Virus record (IMG/VR): IMGVR_UViG_3300011114_000625
Span: 1-44,487 of that record
DNA length: 44,487 nucleotides
Reading direction: 5' to 3' (one strand)
DNA from: a virus
Below are positions 24,736 to 31,031 of this stretch, one piece after another; the first letter of the stretch is position 1, and the number at the start of each line of letters is the position of its first letter. The position numbers were made by a program, and so were the translations under genes. The notes under the pieces were generated by a model. It had not been told where the DNA came from, did not search any database, and worked only from the letters and a program-made list of their open reading frames with translations.

Positions 24736-24819
24736 ATGGATCAAATTGATAAATATGTCATGTTGGTTTGCTTTGTTGCATTCCTTGTCCTTGTCGTTAT
24801 TCTTATTATCGGAGCGTAA
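24736..24819 (+). CDS. 27-residue single-pass membrane peptide
   Basis: A very short frame with a good AAGGACAAATC ribosome site 9 bp after the previous stop. The product is MDQIDKY followed by an unbroken hydrophobic stretch of about 18 residues (Val, Leu, Ile, Phe) ending in Gly-Ala, so it should insert in the inner membrane. The next gene begins 3 bp after its stop and takes its ribosome site (GGAG) from the last codons. Tiny membrane peptides in phages can inhibit host membrane enzymes or alter exclusion; the role here is unknown. Confidence 0.6.
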   Translation: MDQIDKYVMLVCFVAFLVLVVILIIGA

Positions 24820-24822
24820 ACC

Positions 24823-25581
24823 ATGATCAACCCTTACAAAGCACTATTAAAAGCAAAGGGCTTGCCCTATAAGACTATTCTTGGTGAATCCTCTACTAAG
24901 ACTGTAAAAGGTGAATCTATCGGCTTTTTGACGGGCATTATCTACTTAGTGCCCGATCATAAGCTTTGCCCTTTAGCAGAGCTTGCCGGTTGCATGATCC
25001 CTTGCCTTAAGTCATCCGGTAGGGGAGCTTTTAACTCAGTGCAAGAAGCTCGCAAAGCTAAGACTGCATTCTTTTATCAAAATCAAGAAGCTTTTTTGTT
25101 ATCTGTAGCTGCGGATATTTGGTCATTAACCCGTAGAGCCGAAAAACTCGGCTTGATCCCTTTGGTACGGCTTAATGGCACGAGCGATATCCCCTATGAA
25201 AATCTAATTGTCGTTGATGGCCGGAATATCTTTCAAGAATTCCCCGATACTCAATTTTATGACTATACAAAAATACCGAGCCGGAATCTAAAGGGTAAGA
25301 CTATCGGCAATTATGATTTGACCTATAGTTATTCGGCTCTCACACCGGAAAAGATAACGCATAAGGGTTTGCTCAATCCGAACAATTCTAGGGTTGCCGT
25401 GGTTTTCATGAAAAAGGCCGATATTCCCTTATCTTTTAACGGCTGGCAAGTGATTGATGGCGACAATACCGATGTGCGCCATATTGAGCCGAAAGCCGTA
25501 GTAGTAGGGCTCTACGCCAAAGGCAAAGCAAAAAGAGATTATTCCGGCTTTACTCAAATTAAAGGGATTCACTATGCATAA
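24823..25581 (+). CDS. GP88-like phage protein, 252 aa
   Basis: The region with Cys49, Cys57 and Cys61 and the phrase CLKSSGRGAFNSVQEARKAK, followed by FFYQNQEAFL, matches the pattern of the 'gene product 88' family (PF17338-like): a Cys-rich motif, then SxGRGxxxxVQxAR and an aromatic helix. A second conserved part contains PLVRLNGTSDIPYEN. The family is widespread in phages and its biochemical role is unknown to me; position next to a candidate origin hints at DNA metabolism. GGAG lies 9 bases before the ATG. Its stop overlaps the start of the next gene. Confidence 0.7.
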   Translation: MINPYKALLKAKGLPYKTILGESSTKTVKGESIGFLTGIIYLVPDHKLCPLAELAGCMIPCLKSSGRGAFNSVQEARKAKTAFFYQNQEAFLLSVAADIWSLTRRAEKLGLIPLVRLNGTSDIPYENLIVVDGRNIFQEFPDTQFYDYTKIPSRNLKGKTIGNYDLTYSYSALTPEKITHKGLLNPNNSRVAVVFMKKADIPLSFNGWQVIDGDNTDVRHIEPKAVVVGLYAKGKAKRDYSGFTQIKGIHYA

Positions 25582-25750
25582 ATCTATACCTATCGGCTCT
25601 GTTGGCGTGATTACGACAAGCGACAATCAACGGCTCTATCGGGTTAATTCATTCTTTGAGGGTTTGCTATATCTACAGAGTATTGATGGCTGCATAAGCT
25701 TTAAAACCGTTTTACCGTGGCATTTTTGGGTATTAGTTGATTCCCTTTAA
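25574..25750 (+). CDS. hypothetical protein, 58 aa
   Basis: The ATG lies inside the last codons of the GP88-like gene (8-bp overlap), with AGGGATTCACT as ribosome site. The 58-residue product has a small beta-barrel look (IGSVGVITTSDNQRLYRV, then FEGLLYLQ) and an aromatic end with PWHFWVLV. It contains no membrane segment. It is the last gene before a clear terminator. No family recognised. Confidence 0.6.
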   Translation: MHKSIPIGSVGVITTSDNQRLYRVNSFFEGLLYLQSIDGCISFKTVLPWHFWVLVDSL

Positions 25751-25765
25751 AAGTAATTAAACGAG

Positions 25766-25794
25766 AGCCCTAGGGTAATTCCTAGGGTTTTCAT
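25766..25794 (+). terminator. intrinsic terminator of the 24.2-25.75 kb operon
   Basis: CCCTAGG (25768-25774) pairs with CCTAGGG (25781-25787) around the loop GTAATT, with one or two extra weak pairs, followed by TTTTC. It ends the rightward operon 15 bp after the last stop codon. The same CCCTAGGG word also occurs at about 23774. Confidence 0.75.
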
Positions 25795-26293
25795 TTCATT
25801 TTTTTTGAAGTGAGTACTTACATCCTGAAATCAACGATTTGAGAGCCCGAAATTTTATGCATATCTACCTATTACCGAGCGACAATAAGCGCTTAAAAGC
25901 CCGTTTAAAGGGCTCTATGCGCCTATTACTCACACCGAGCGACAATAAACCGAAATGCTATGCTTTTCTTGAATTGATAAATTAAATTGAGTATTAATTA
26001 TGATAAATCATTTTGATAAATACCAAATTATATATTATTTAAGTATAGTATACTTTGCGATATTATATTATGCGATAATATATAGAAATAATAATATTAG
26101 TCTGATAAATGTGGTGTTTTCTTATGCATACGCACATAAAGACCCCCCCCGCCCAAAAAATTTAAGCCCTCTTTTTTTAATGAAAGGATTTGCATATTTA
26201 CCACAGACTAAAAAATGGATTTGCACATTGCCTATTGCGTGATGTCGCAAAGTTGATTAACATGAACACACTTTAACTTTTTGGAGTATTGAA
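25795..26293. other. AT-rich intergenic region with iteron-like repeats
   Basis: About 500 bp without a supported gene. ACCGAGCGACAATAA occurs at 25874-25888 and again at 25934-25948; a related AGCGACAATCAA is at 25619-25630 inside the 58-residue gene. Between the two exact copies is a two-level hairpin: GCGC (25889-25892/25919-25922) enclosing AGCCC/GGGCT (25898-25902/25910-25914). It is followed by a very AT-rich stretch (about 25985-26110) and then a run of C (about 26144-26152). It resembles a replication or partition site but could also be a promoter region for the methyltransferase operon. An 80-codon frame at 26000-26242 lies in the AT-rich part and is probably chance. Confidence 0.55.
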
Positions 26294-26578
26294 ATGAATA
26301 GCATTGAATCTTGGAAAGACTACACCCACACAATTGAAATTGCAGGACATGCATTGTTTGCTGTTTGCAAATCGATCATGACAGTTGAAGAATTGCTTGA
26401 ATGGAAAAATGGTAGTTCAGCAAATAATTTCATTGATGCAAATCAAGTGCTAATTGATATCCTTGATGATCTGGGTATTGATATTGATATTGAAGATCCT
26501 GAAATGAACAAGCTTTGGCATGATTGCTGGAATAAAGCTATTGCCTTGAATCAATCTAAAAACTACATGGGGGAATAA
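26294..26578 (+). CDS. hypothetical acidic protein upstream of the methyltransferase, 94 aa
   Basis: Ninety-four residues, acidic and helical, with the run DILDDLGIDIDIEDPEMNKL at about 50-69. TTGGAG lies before the ATG. Its TAA overlaps the ATG of the methyltransferase gene by one base (TAATG), so the two are coupled. No family recognised. It may assist or regulate the methyltransferase, but that is only position-based. Confidence 0.7.
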   Translation: MNSIESWKDYTHTIEIAGHALFAVCKSIMTVEELLEWKNGSSANNFIDANQVLIDILDDLGIDIDIEDPEMNKLWHDCWNKAIALNQSKNYMGE

Positions 26579-27585
26579 TGAATGAGTTGGCTCTTTTCTC
26601 AGGCGCTGGTGGAGGAATTCTCGGAGGTAAATTGCTTGGATGGCGCACCATCTGTGCAGTCGAGTGGATGCCCTACCCAAGTAGCGTATTGTGTGCCAGA
26701 CAAAATGATGGCTTTCTCGAAAGCTTCCCGATCTGGGATGACGTACAAACCTTTTCCGGAAAACCGTGGCGAGGAATTGTTGACGTTATATCTGGCGGGT
26801 TTCCATGCCAAGACATCTCAGTTGCCGGTAAAGGAGCCGGTATCGATGGAAAACGATCCTCCATGTGGAGCCATATGGCAAGGATCATTGATGAAGTACG
26901 ACCTCAATACGTCTTCGTGGAAAACAGTCCAATGCTCGTTAGTAGAGGACTCGACAAGGTCGTTGGCGACCTTACCGAAATCGGGTATGACGCTAGATGG
27001 ACAATTATGGGCGCTTCCGATGTTGGAGCGCCGCACCAAAGGAACCGGTTCTGGATGGTGGCGCACACCCGATACCGGAGCCGGAGGGACATCGGGATTG
27101 CTGAAGCAAGGCATTACCCACCGCCCCAATGGGCAACCTATCCAAGTACGTTTAGTGGATCAGGTGAACAATCCGCATTTATGGGCAACACCCACAACAA
27201 TGGATCATCTACCACCAAAGCGAGAAGAAGTTTTAAAGCGCCAATACGACAAGAATCGGGCGGGAAGAACCTCTCATTCGAATTTGAGGGAGCAAGTAGT
27301 TTATCCACCGCCCAAAGTGATGTGGCCCACCCCAGCGGCGACCGATTACAAGGGCTCAGGGAAGACGGGAACCCTCCGGGATCGGTTGGACTATGCGACA
27401 GAGCGGGGAGCGACCAAGACACGGGTTTATGGGGAACCAGCAACTACTGGGCAACTGAACCCGAACTGGGTCGAGTGGCTGATGGGGTGGCCTGTAGGGT
27501 GGAGCGACTTAAAGCAATTGGAAATGGACAAGTCCCGCTTTGTGCCGCTGAAGCTTGGCGCTACCTAATGACCCCCCCTGCCTAA
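26578..27585 (+). CDS. C5-cytosine DNA methyltransferase, 335 aa
   Basis: All main motifs are visible in order: I FSGAGGG (7-13), IV GGFPCQDIS with catalytic Cys77, VI ENSP (Glu115), VIII QRNR (154-157), a variable target-recognition part (about 165-295), and IX/X with GRVADGVACRVERL and KAIGNGQVP. It methylates cytosine C5 in a short target that cannot be read from sequence, probably to shield phage DNA from restriction. GGGGGAATA serves as ribosome site. Unusually, nearly the whole gene is overlapped by a second open frame (26582-27568) that itself looks like a real protein. Confidence 0.92.
   Translation: MNELALFSGAGGGILGGKLLGWRTICAVEWMPYPSSVLCARQNDGFLESFPIWDDVQTFSGKPWRGIVDVISGGFPCQDISVAGKGAGIDGKRSSMWSHMARIIDEVRPQYVFVENSPMLVSRGLDKVVGDLTEIGYDARWTIMGASDVGAPHQRNRFWMVAHTRYRSRRDIGIAEARHYPPPQWATYPSTFSGSGEQSAFMGNTHNNGSSTTKARRSFKAPIRQESGGKNLSFEFEGASSLSTAQSDVAHPSGDRLQGLREDGNPPGSVGLCDRAGSDQDTGLWGTSNYWATEPELGRVADGVACRVERLKAIGNGQVPLCAAEAWRYLMTPPA
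26582..27568 (+). CDS. overlapping WPTP-repeat protein in +1 frame of the methyltransferase, 328 aa
   Basis: This frame starts four bases after the methyltransferase start (ATGAATGAG), can use the same ribosome site, and stays open to 17 bases before the methyltransferase stop. The product is not random-looking. It has LTLYLAGFHAKTSQLP (68-83), SSWKTVQCSLVEDS (111-124), LPKSGMTLDGQLWALPMLER (131-150), Trp-x-Thr-Pro motifs at 160, 201 and 248, and LNPNWVEWLMGWPVGW (292-307). From memory these features belong to a phage/prophage family linked to DNA methyltransferases. Its GFHAKTSQLP is encoded by the same bases as the methyltransferase GFPCQDIS motif, which suggests the family may have arisen by overprinting. 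Expression is unproven; function unknown. Confidence 0.6.
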   Translation: MSWLFSQALVEEFSEVNCLDGAPSVQSSGCPTQVAYCVPDKMMAFSKASRSGMTYKPFPENRGEELLTLYLAGFHAKTSQLPVKEPVSMENDPPCGAIWQGSLMKYDLNTSSWKTVQCSLVEDSTRSLATLPKSGMTLDGQLWALPMLERRTKGTGSGWWRTPDTGAGGTSGLLKQGITHRPNGQPIQVRLVDQVNNPHLWATPTTMDHLPPKREEVLKRQYDKNRAGRTSHSNLREQVVYPPPKVMWPTPAATDYKGSGKTGTLRDRLDYATERGATKTRVYGEPATTGQLNPNWVEWLMGWPVGWSDLKQLEMDKSRFVPLKLGAT

Positions 27586-27617
27586 AAAAAAGGACTCCCG
27601 TTTTTTTGGGAGCCCTT
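27583..27617 (-). terminator. intrinsic terminator for the leftward early operon
   Basis: A 10-bp stem with one mismatch (27590-27599 with 27608-27617) closes an 8-base loop. In the leftward direction it is followed by a run of T (27584-27591 read as complement). It lies between the convergent methyltransferase gene and the last leftward early gene. In the rightward direction there is no U-tract, so it mainly serves the minus strand. Confidence 0.8.
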
Positions 27618-27639
27618 AAAGGTAGGCAACTGCAACCTA

Positions 27640-27993
27640 TTAGAGGAATCGCAGTTTGTAAAGTGTACTGTCAATTTGGTCGGCGATCTCGTCAATCAGG
27701 TTTTGGATTTCACTGTCTTGCGGAATGCCTTCTTTGTGGCGCTCTTCATCAACGTAATCCTTCAGCATCTCGAGTTCCTCAAGGCCAGTGCTCGCCGGTG
27801 CATAGTATTGGACGGGGTAGTCAATCAATTGCCCTGTGCGCCCTTGTGTGGCCTCTACAACCGCATCCACAAGGTCAGGCAGGGCTTGGTAAAACTCACC
27901 CAGCGCGGAATGCTCAGAGAATGAATGGCTTCTTAGATGGAGCAAATGAGTATTTGTTGCTGCATGAAGCAAGGTCAGTATGAATTCACCCAT
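27640..27993 (-). CDS. Dps/ferritin-like small protein, 117 aa
   Basis: The start at 27993 is chosen over a GTG at 28008 because of a GAGG ribosome site and an 8-bp overlap with the upstream gene. The N-terminal half HLLHLRSHSFSEHSALGEFY followed by a long helix with DAVVEATQ resembles the first helices of Dps-type proteins (His and Glu spaced as in the ferroxidase half-site). The C-terminal part is a charged helix pair. Similar short Dps-like phage proteins exist (DUF5856-like, from memory). At 117 residues it is shorter than cellular Dps. Iron binding or DNA protection is inferred. Confidence 0.6.
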   Translation of the reverse strand: MGEFILTLLHAATNTHLLHLRSHSFSEHSALGEFYQALPDLVDAVVEATQGRTGQLIDYPVQYYAPASTGLEELEMLKDYVDEERHKEGIPQDSEIQNLIDEIADQIDSTLYKLRFL

Positions 27994-28369
27994 TTTTGAG
28001 TTCCTCACGGTACAGGTTGATTAAGTGTTCGAGTGCATTCCTTGCCGCTTCCACCTTCCAAGGCTTTAGGGCAGGACTTACCCCTATTTTGCGCCATTCC
28101 TCGATTTGCCGCAATAAAGCTGCATAGAAGATGTCCCTTTTTTCTTCTTTAGAGAAAGACCCCCCCTGGTCAAAAAGTGAATGGCAGTTATGGCAAGACC
28201 ACACTGTGAAGCAATCCTCGGCCTTCAAACTCTTCCCCTTGCCATGCTCCATCAGGTTTGAGTGCGCCGCCACCGTGGTGGAACCCTCATCCCCCATGCA
28301 GTCATCAGAAATCTGAAGTAGACATTTCTCGCCTTTGGCAAGCTTCAACAGGTTTGGATCACGGTACAT
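27986..28369 (-). CDS. YbcO/DUF1364-like nuclease, 127 aa
   Basis: The start at 28369 has GGGGATTGAA as ribosome site; a longer frame would lie inside the preceding gene. Cys16, Cys24, Cys59 and Cys62 could bind zinc, and His36 (AAHSN) and His63 (CHNCH) lie where DUF1364/YbcO phage recombination nucleases have their conserved histidines; EHGKGKSLKA is also characteristic. This HNH-like family is thought to act in phage recombination as a DNA endonuclease. It is in the same operon as the RuvC-like resolvase, supporting a recombination role. Confidence 0.75.
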   Translation of the reverse strand: MYRDPNLLKLAKGEKCLLQISDDCMGDEGSTTVAAHSNLMEHGKGKSLKAEDCFTVWSCHNCHSLFDQGGSFSKEEKRDIFYAALLRQIEEWRKIGVSPALKPWKVEAARNALEHLINLYREELKNG

Positions 28370-28370
28370 T

Positions 28371-29195
28371 TCAATCCCCACAGAAACAGGCGATTGTTTC
28401 TTCTTTTTGGTCAAACATATCAATTTGGTCTTTTGCAAATTGAATCATTGACGCATAGGATGGACGGTCGGAACGAAATACCGCCCCGCTTGGCTTGGAT
28501 GCCAATGCCAATGCCAATGCCTCCATTTTTGCCCACCAGATACCACGTTCTGGCTTTTCCGCAATCAAAGATAACACTTGTGCGCCGCCTTTGAGAAAAC
28601 AAAGGTCACAATTTCCGTGCATAGTCACGCCATTCATGTTTGGCAATTCAAGGTCAAAAGATTGATTTCGCCAAAACTCACCAACAGTTTGTTTAGTTAC
28701 ACCAGCGGCAACCAATGGAATTCTTGATTTATCAGCAATCTTTGCGGCTCTGCGTTGCTCATCTGCTCGCATTCCAACCCAATCCATGTGTTCATTATGT
28801 TCCCATCCCAAAGATTTCAAATATTTGTGAATTGTGCGTATTTTTAATTCTGCCGTGCAAAATCTTGTTACTGGATTTGGCAAATAATTGCGTTTTTTAA
28901 TCAATGCTTCAAATGGTTCACCATTTCTGCTGGCGGTTTCAAATGTCACACGTTCAAAAGCCGGGTCTGCATCACGAAATTCAACCCAATGAATTTCTAC
29001 GTTCCAGTTATCAGCACAGGCTTGCACAAATCTCAAAGTTGCCTCATCTTCCTTGCCAGTATTGGCAAAACAGACGATAGCTTCGCTTGGCAGTTGCCCC
29101 CCCCCGCACTCTAATACTTTATACAACATATAAGCACTTGTGCGTCCACCGCTGAAACTAATGCATGTTGGCTCTGTAATTTTGTATGGATCCAT
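28371..29195 (-). CDS. PAPS reductase-like (PP-loop ATPase) protein, 274 aa
   Basis: The PP-loop SFSGGRTSAY is at 13-22, followed by VCFANTGKEDEATLRFV, as in phosphoadenosine-phosphosulfate reductase-family proteins. CDLC near the middle and CFCGD at the very C-terminus could form a metal or iron-sulphur centre with other cysteines. Phage members of this family are frequent; relatives act in sulphur metabolism or in DNA phosphorothioation (DndC), but no dnd partners are visible here. The start ATG at 29195 overlaps the upstream stop (TGATG). A Gly-rich linker and Ala/Leu run (about residue 225-232) is encoded by short GCCAAT repeats near 28500-28520. Confidence 0.8.
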   Translation of the reverse strand: MDPYKITEPTCISFSGGRTSAYMLYKVLECGGGQLPSEAIVCFANTGKEDEATLRFVQACADNWNVEIHWVEFRDADPAFERVTFETASRNGEPFEALIKKRNYLPNPVTRFCTAELKIRTIHKYLKSLGWEHNEHMDWVGMRADEQRRAAKIADKSRIPLVAAGVTKQTVGEFWRNQSFDLELPNMNGVTMHGNCDLCFLKGGAQVLSLIAEKPERGIWWAKMEALALALASKPSGAVFRSDRPSYASMIQFAKDQIDMFDQKEETIACFCGD

Positions 29196-29518
29196 CACAT
29201 TCTCATTTCTGCTCGAAGAGTGTATTGCTCAGTCTTCCAGACTTCCACACGCATCTCTGCTGCTTTCAACATATACCTTAGATATTCTTCTTGAATGACA
29301 GCATCTTTTAATGCTTGCAGTTGATCAATGTAGCGACCATGTGCATATGCAAATGCTTCTTGTGCGCCCAGTGTCTTTTCATCTGACTCGCTCATCAGTT
29401 GAGCTTTTACTGTCTTCAGGAATGACTCCAGATGCACCCTTGTGCCTTTTGCATTGGCATAAGCCTGGGCGTTCTCTTGAATGAATTTAATGGCTTTGTT
29501 TGGGTCAATTGCTTCCAT
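29195..29518 (-). CDS. helical hypothetical protein, 107 aa
   Basis: An almost entirely helical, charged 107-residue protein (Ala, Glu, Gln, Lys, Met), probably a coiled-coil dimer. AAGGAAAAGC precedes the ATG. It overlaps the preceding 59-residue gene by 14 bp and the PAPS-reductase-like gene by one base. Similar proteins stand near recombination genes in other phages in my memory, but I recognise no named family. Confidence 0.65.
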   Translation of the reverse strand: MEAIDPNKAIKFIQENAQAYANAKGTRVHLESFLKTVKAQLMSESDEKTLGAQEAFAYAHGRYIDQLQALKDAVIQEEYLRYMLKAAEMRVEVWKTEQYTLRAEMRM

Positions 29519-29684
29519 TGCTTTTCCTTGATAGTGCTTTTGAATAAATAAATACCTGGTTCTTTTCGTTTATGTCTCTTCCCATTTGTTTTGCCTGTGC
29601 AAAATCCTCGCCTTGTTTTAATCGCTTCAGTTTCTTGTCGGTCATCCACAAAGATGGGCCTTTGTAATCGAATGCTGTTTTCAT
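29505..29684 (-). CDS. small protein with FDYKGPSLW motif, 59 aa
   Basis: Fifty-nine residues starting MKTAFDYKGPSLWMTDKKLK. The N-terminal part is clearly related to the 55-residue product of 31137-31304 (FDYSGPSLWTTDTKLK). The rest is basic and helical. Its stop overlaps the next gene by 14 bp, and its start overlaps the stop of the preceding gene. A basic small protein of this type may bind DNA or RNA. No named family. Confidence 0.6.
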   Translation of the reverse strand: MKTAFDYKGPSLWMTDKKLKRLKQGEDFAQAKQMGRDINEKNQVFIYSKALSRKSNGSN

Positions 29685-29887
29685 TTTTCTCTGGCCTTCA
29701 ACATTGCGTCTGCCATGCGGTAGCAGTCCTTTGCAATTTCATATGTGTTGTCATATGGACGAACAGTAAATCCTATTTTTTGCATAGCTTTTGCCGCAAA
29801 GTAGTCACGCAATGTCATGCCTCTTGAATTTGTTTCTTGGTCTTCAATGTAAACGCTTTGCACTGGAAATGCTGGTTCGTTGTTCAT
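29681..29887 (-). CDS. small phage protein with MTLRDYFAAKAM motif, 68 aa
   Basis: Sixty-eight residues with the segment GMTLRDYFAAKAMQ in the middle and YRMADAML near the end. I know this as a conserved short phage/prophage protein of unknown function. The ATG overlaps the previous stop (ATGA) and its stop overlaps the next start, so it is one link in a chain of coupled small genes. Function unknown. Confidence 0.7.
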   Translation of the reverse strand: MNNEPAFPVQSVYIEDQETNSRGMTLRDYFAAKAMQKIGFTVRPYDNTYEIAKDCYRMADAMLKAREK

Positions 29888-30054
29888 TTCTTGAGTCCCT
29901 TCAAGTAAATTGCTATGCCACTCAATGTGTCTTTACCAAATGCATCCCTAAACTCATTCTCAAGCTTGAAAGCCGCAAACTCTAAAGCTGCATTCCATCC
30001 GCTGTCATACATGTCTGTCAATAAGCCGCTGGATTCCTCGTTCAATGCTTCCAT
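29884..30054 (-). CDS. hypothetical protein, 56 aa
   Basis: A 56-residue helical protein preceded by a strong AAAGGAGATTGGCG ribosome site, which lies inside the 3' end of the upstream DNA-binding-type gene (50-bp overlap in another frame). The end overlaps the start of the next gene by 4 bp. Acidic N-terminus, aromatic middle (MYDSGWNAALEFAAF), basic end. No family recognised. Confidence 0.6.
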   Translation of the reverse strand: MEALNEESSGLLTDMYDSGWNAALEFAAFKLENEFRDAFGKDTLSGIAIYLKGLKK

Positions 30055-30280
30055 CGCCAATCTCCTTTAAGTTCATTCTCTGTATGTTGTTTAAGTTCAG
30101 GTTGAAATTCTCCTGCACCTTGTTCTTTGGCCTTCCTGCACCTTCTCTCTTTCCACCCCATTCACCTATCTCTCTACCTAGTTTTTTTGCCCACCATTGA
30201 CGGCGGTATTCTCTTTTTCTTTCTTTTTTCCATTGCGGCGTACCTTCCGGATAAACGAACGGGCTGTCAATCGTTGCCAT
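30005..30280 (-). CDS. putative DNA-binding protein with AT-hook-like GRP and helical C-terminus, 91 aa
   Basis: The N-terminal third is rich in Trp, Lys and Arg (QWKKERKREYRRQWW). It is followed by KREGAGRPKNK, an AT-hook-like tract, and a C-terminal segment with IGDGSIERGIQRLIDRH, a pattern common in small phage helix-turn-helix or ribbon-helix-type DNA-binding proteins. It may regulate the early operon. The start overlaps the RuvC-like gene end by 14 bp. The 3' end is shared in another frame with the start of the next gene. Confidence 0.6.
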   Translation of the reverse strand: MATIDSPFVYPEGTPQWKKERKREYRRQWWAKKLGREIGEWGGKREGAGRPKNKVQENFNLNLNNIQRMNLKEIGDGSIERGIQRLIDRHV

Positions 30281-30725
30281 CTTGCTTCCTTAACCAGTAG
30301 GCCAACAGCAAAGCTTCAGCCCGTCCATTGTCTTTCTGGCGCTTGAGCGGTGCATCAGGCCAATGACCCCTAGCAAGGACAAGGCTCTTTTGCTTGTCAG
30401 AATCGAGTTTGAGGGCCTTTTTCCAGACTTGTGGTGTCACGGCTTGCCAACTGAAATCAAGCCGCTGTGCAAGGGCTACAGCACCCCCATAGGCCACCCC
30501 AAATTTAAAGCTAGACGATACCCCTTGCTTGGGCATACTGTGCACGGTTTCGACCACCACAACATGATCATCACCGTTTAAACAGTCAATGATTTCGCCA
30601 AAGATGACATTGGTCATCAGGTACTTGTCGGTGTGGTGCATGTCCCCGCAGCCTATGTACTCGTTGTTGTGGTCAATCATGCCCCAAGCCCCGCTAAAGC
30701 CTGGGTCTATGCCTATATATATCAT
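30267..30725 (-). CDS. RuvC-like Holliday junction resolvase, 152 aa
   Basis: IGIDPGFSGAW at 4-14 gives the first catalytic Asp7; VVVVETVH gives Glu59; and the C-terminal DNGRAEALLLA gives Asp132 and Glu137. The order and spacing match RuvC-family crossover-junction nucleases of phages. The central SSSFKFGVAYGG region corresponds to the strand/helix that approaches the junction. It would cut branched DNA before packaging. The ATG overlaps the preceding stop (ATGA). Confidence 0.88.
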   Translation of the reverse strand: MIYIGIDPGFSGAWGMIDHNNEYIGCGDMHHTDKYLMTNVIFGEIIDCLNGDDHVVVVETVHSMPKQGVSSSFKFGVAYGGAVALAQRLDFSWQAVTPQVWKKALKLDSDKQKSLVLARGHWPDAPLKRQKDNGRAEALLLAYWLRKQDGND

Positions 30726-30874
30726 TCCTTTGCCCTCTGTTTTTTACTCTCCTGAAGCAAGCTTCTAAGCCATCTGGCGGCTCCAAGCTTCACCCATTCT
30801 TGATATTCGGACTCAGTCAATCTGACTCCTATTGCCCTACCGCTTTTTGTTAATTCACTCTTTGCTCTTGGCAT
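30722..30874 (-). CDS. small ribbon-helix-helix-like protein, 50 aa
   Basis: Fifty residues: MPRAKSELTKSGRAIGVRLTESEYQEWVKLG. This has the short basic N-terminus, strand (AIGVRLT) and following helix usual for MetJ/Arc-type ribbon-helix-helix proteins. Such proteins bind DNA as dimers and often repress their own operon. It overlaps the upstream gene by 20 bp and the RuvC-like start by 4 bp. Confidence 0.6.
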   Translation of the reverse strand: MPRAKSELTKSGRAIGVRLTESEYQEWVKLGAARWLRSLLQESKKQRAKE

Positions 30875-31031
30875 TTGTCTCTTTCATGTGCTTTACAAGG
30901 TCATTTGCTATTCCACGCCATAGTCCTGATGGGTGTGCATCAAGTTCTTTCGTCCTTGCCCATCCGTACTCTTTGGAACCCTTCTGAGAACACAAGAGGA
31001 CAAGGTGGTTCAGTGTGCTTTGGTACGACAT
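30855..31031 (-). CDS. hypothetical protein with ELDAHPSGLWRGIANDL motif, 58 aa
   Basis: The start at 31031 gives MSYQSTLNHLVLLC followed by YGWARTKELDAHPSGLW and GIANDLVKHMK, which I recall as a short conserved phage protein. The frame is open further up to 31112, but that part overlaps the 66-residue gene and looks less coding-like. About 92 bp are read in two frames if both genes are real. The ribosome site at 31031 is weak, so translation may be coupled to the upstream gene. Confidence 0.5.
   Translation of the reverse strand: MSYQSTLNHLVLLCSQKGSKEYGWARTKELDAHPSGLWRGIANDLVKHMKETNAKSKE

Noticed and set aside
26000-26242. 80-codon plus-strand frame in the AT-rich intergenic region
   Set aside because: No ribosome site, composition simply reflects the AT tract then a C run, and no conserved-looking segment; probably not a gene.
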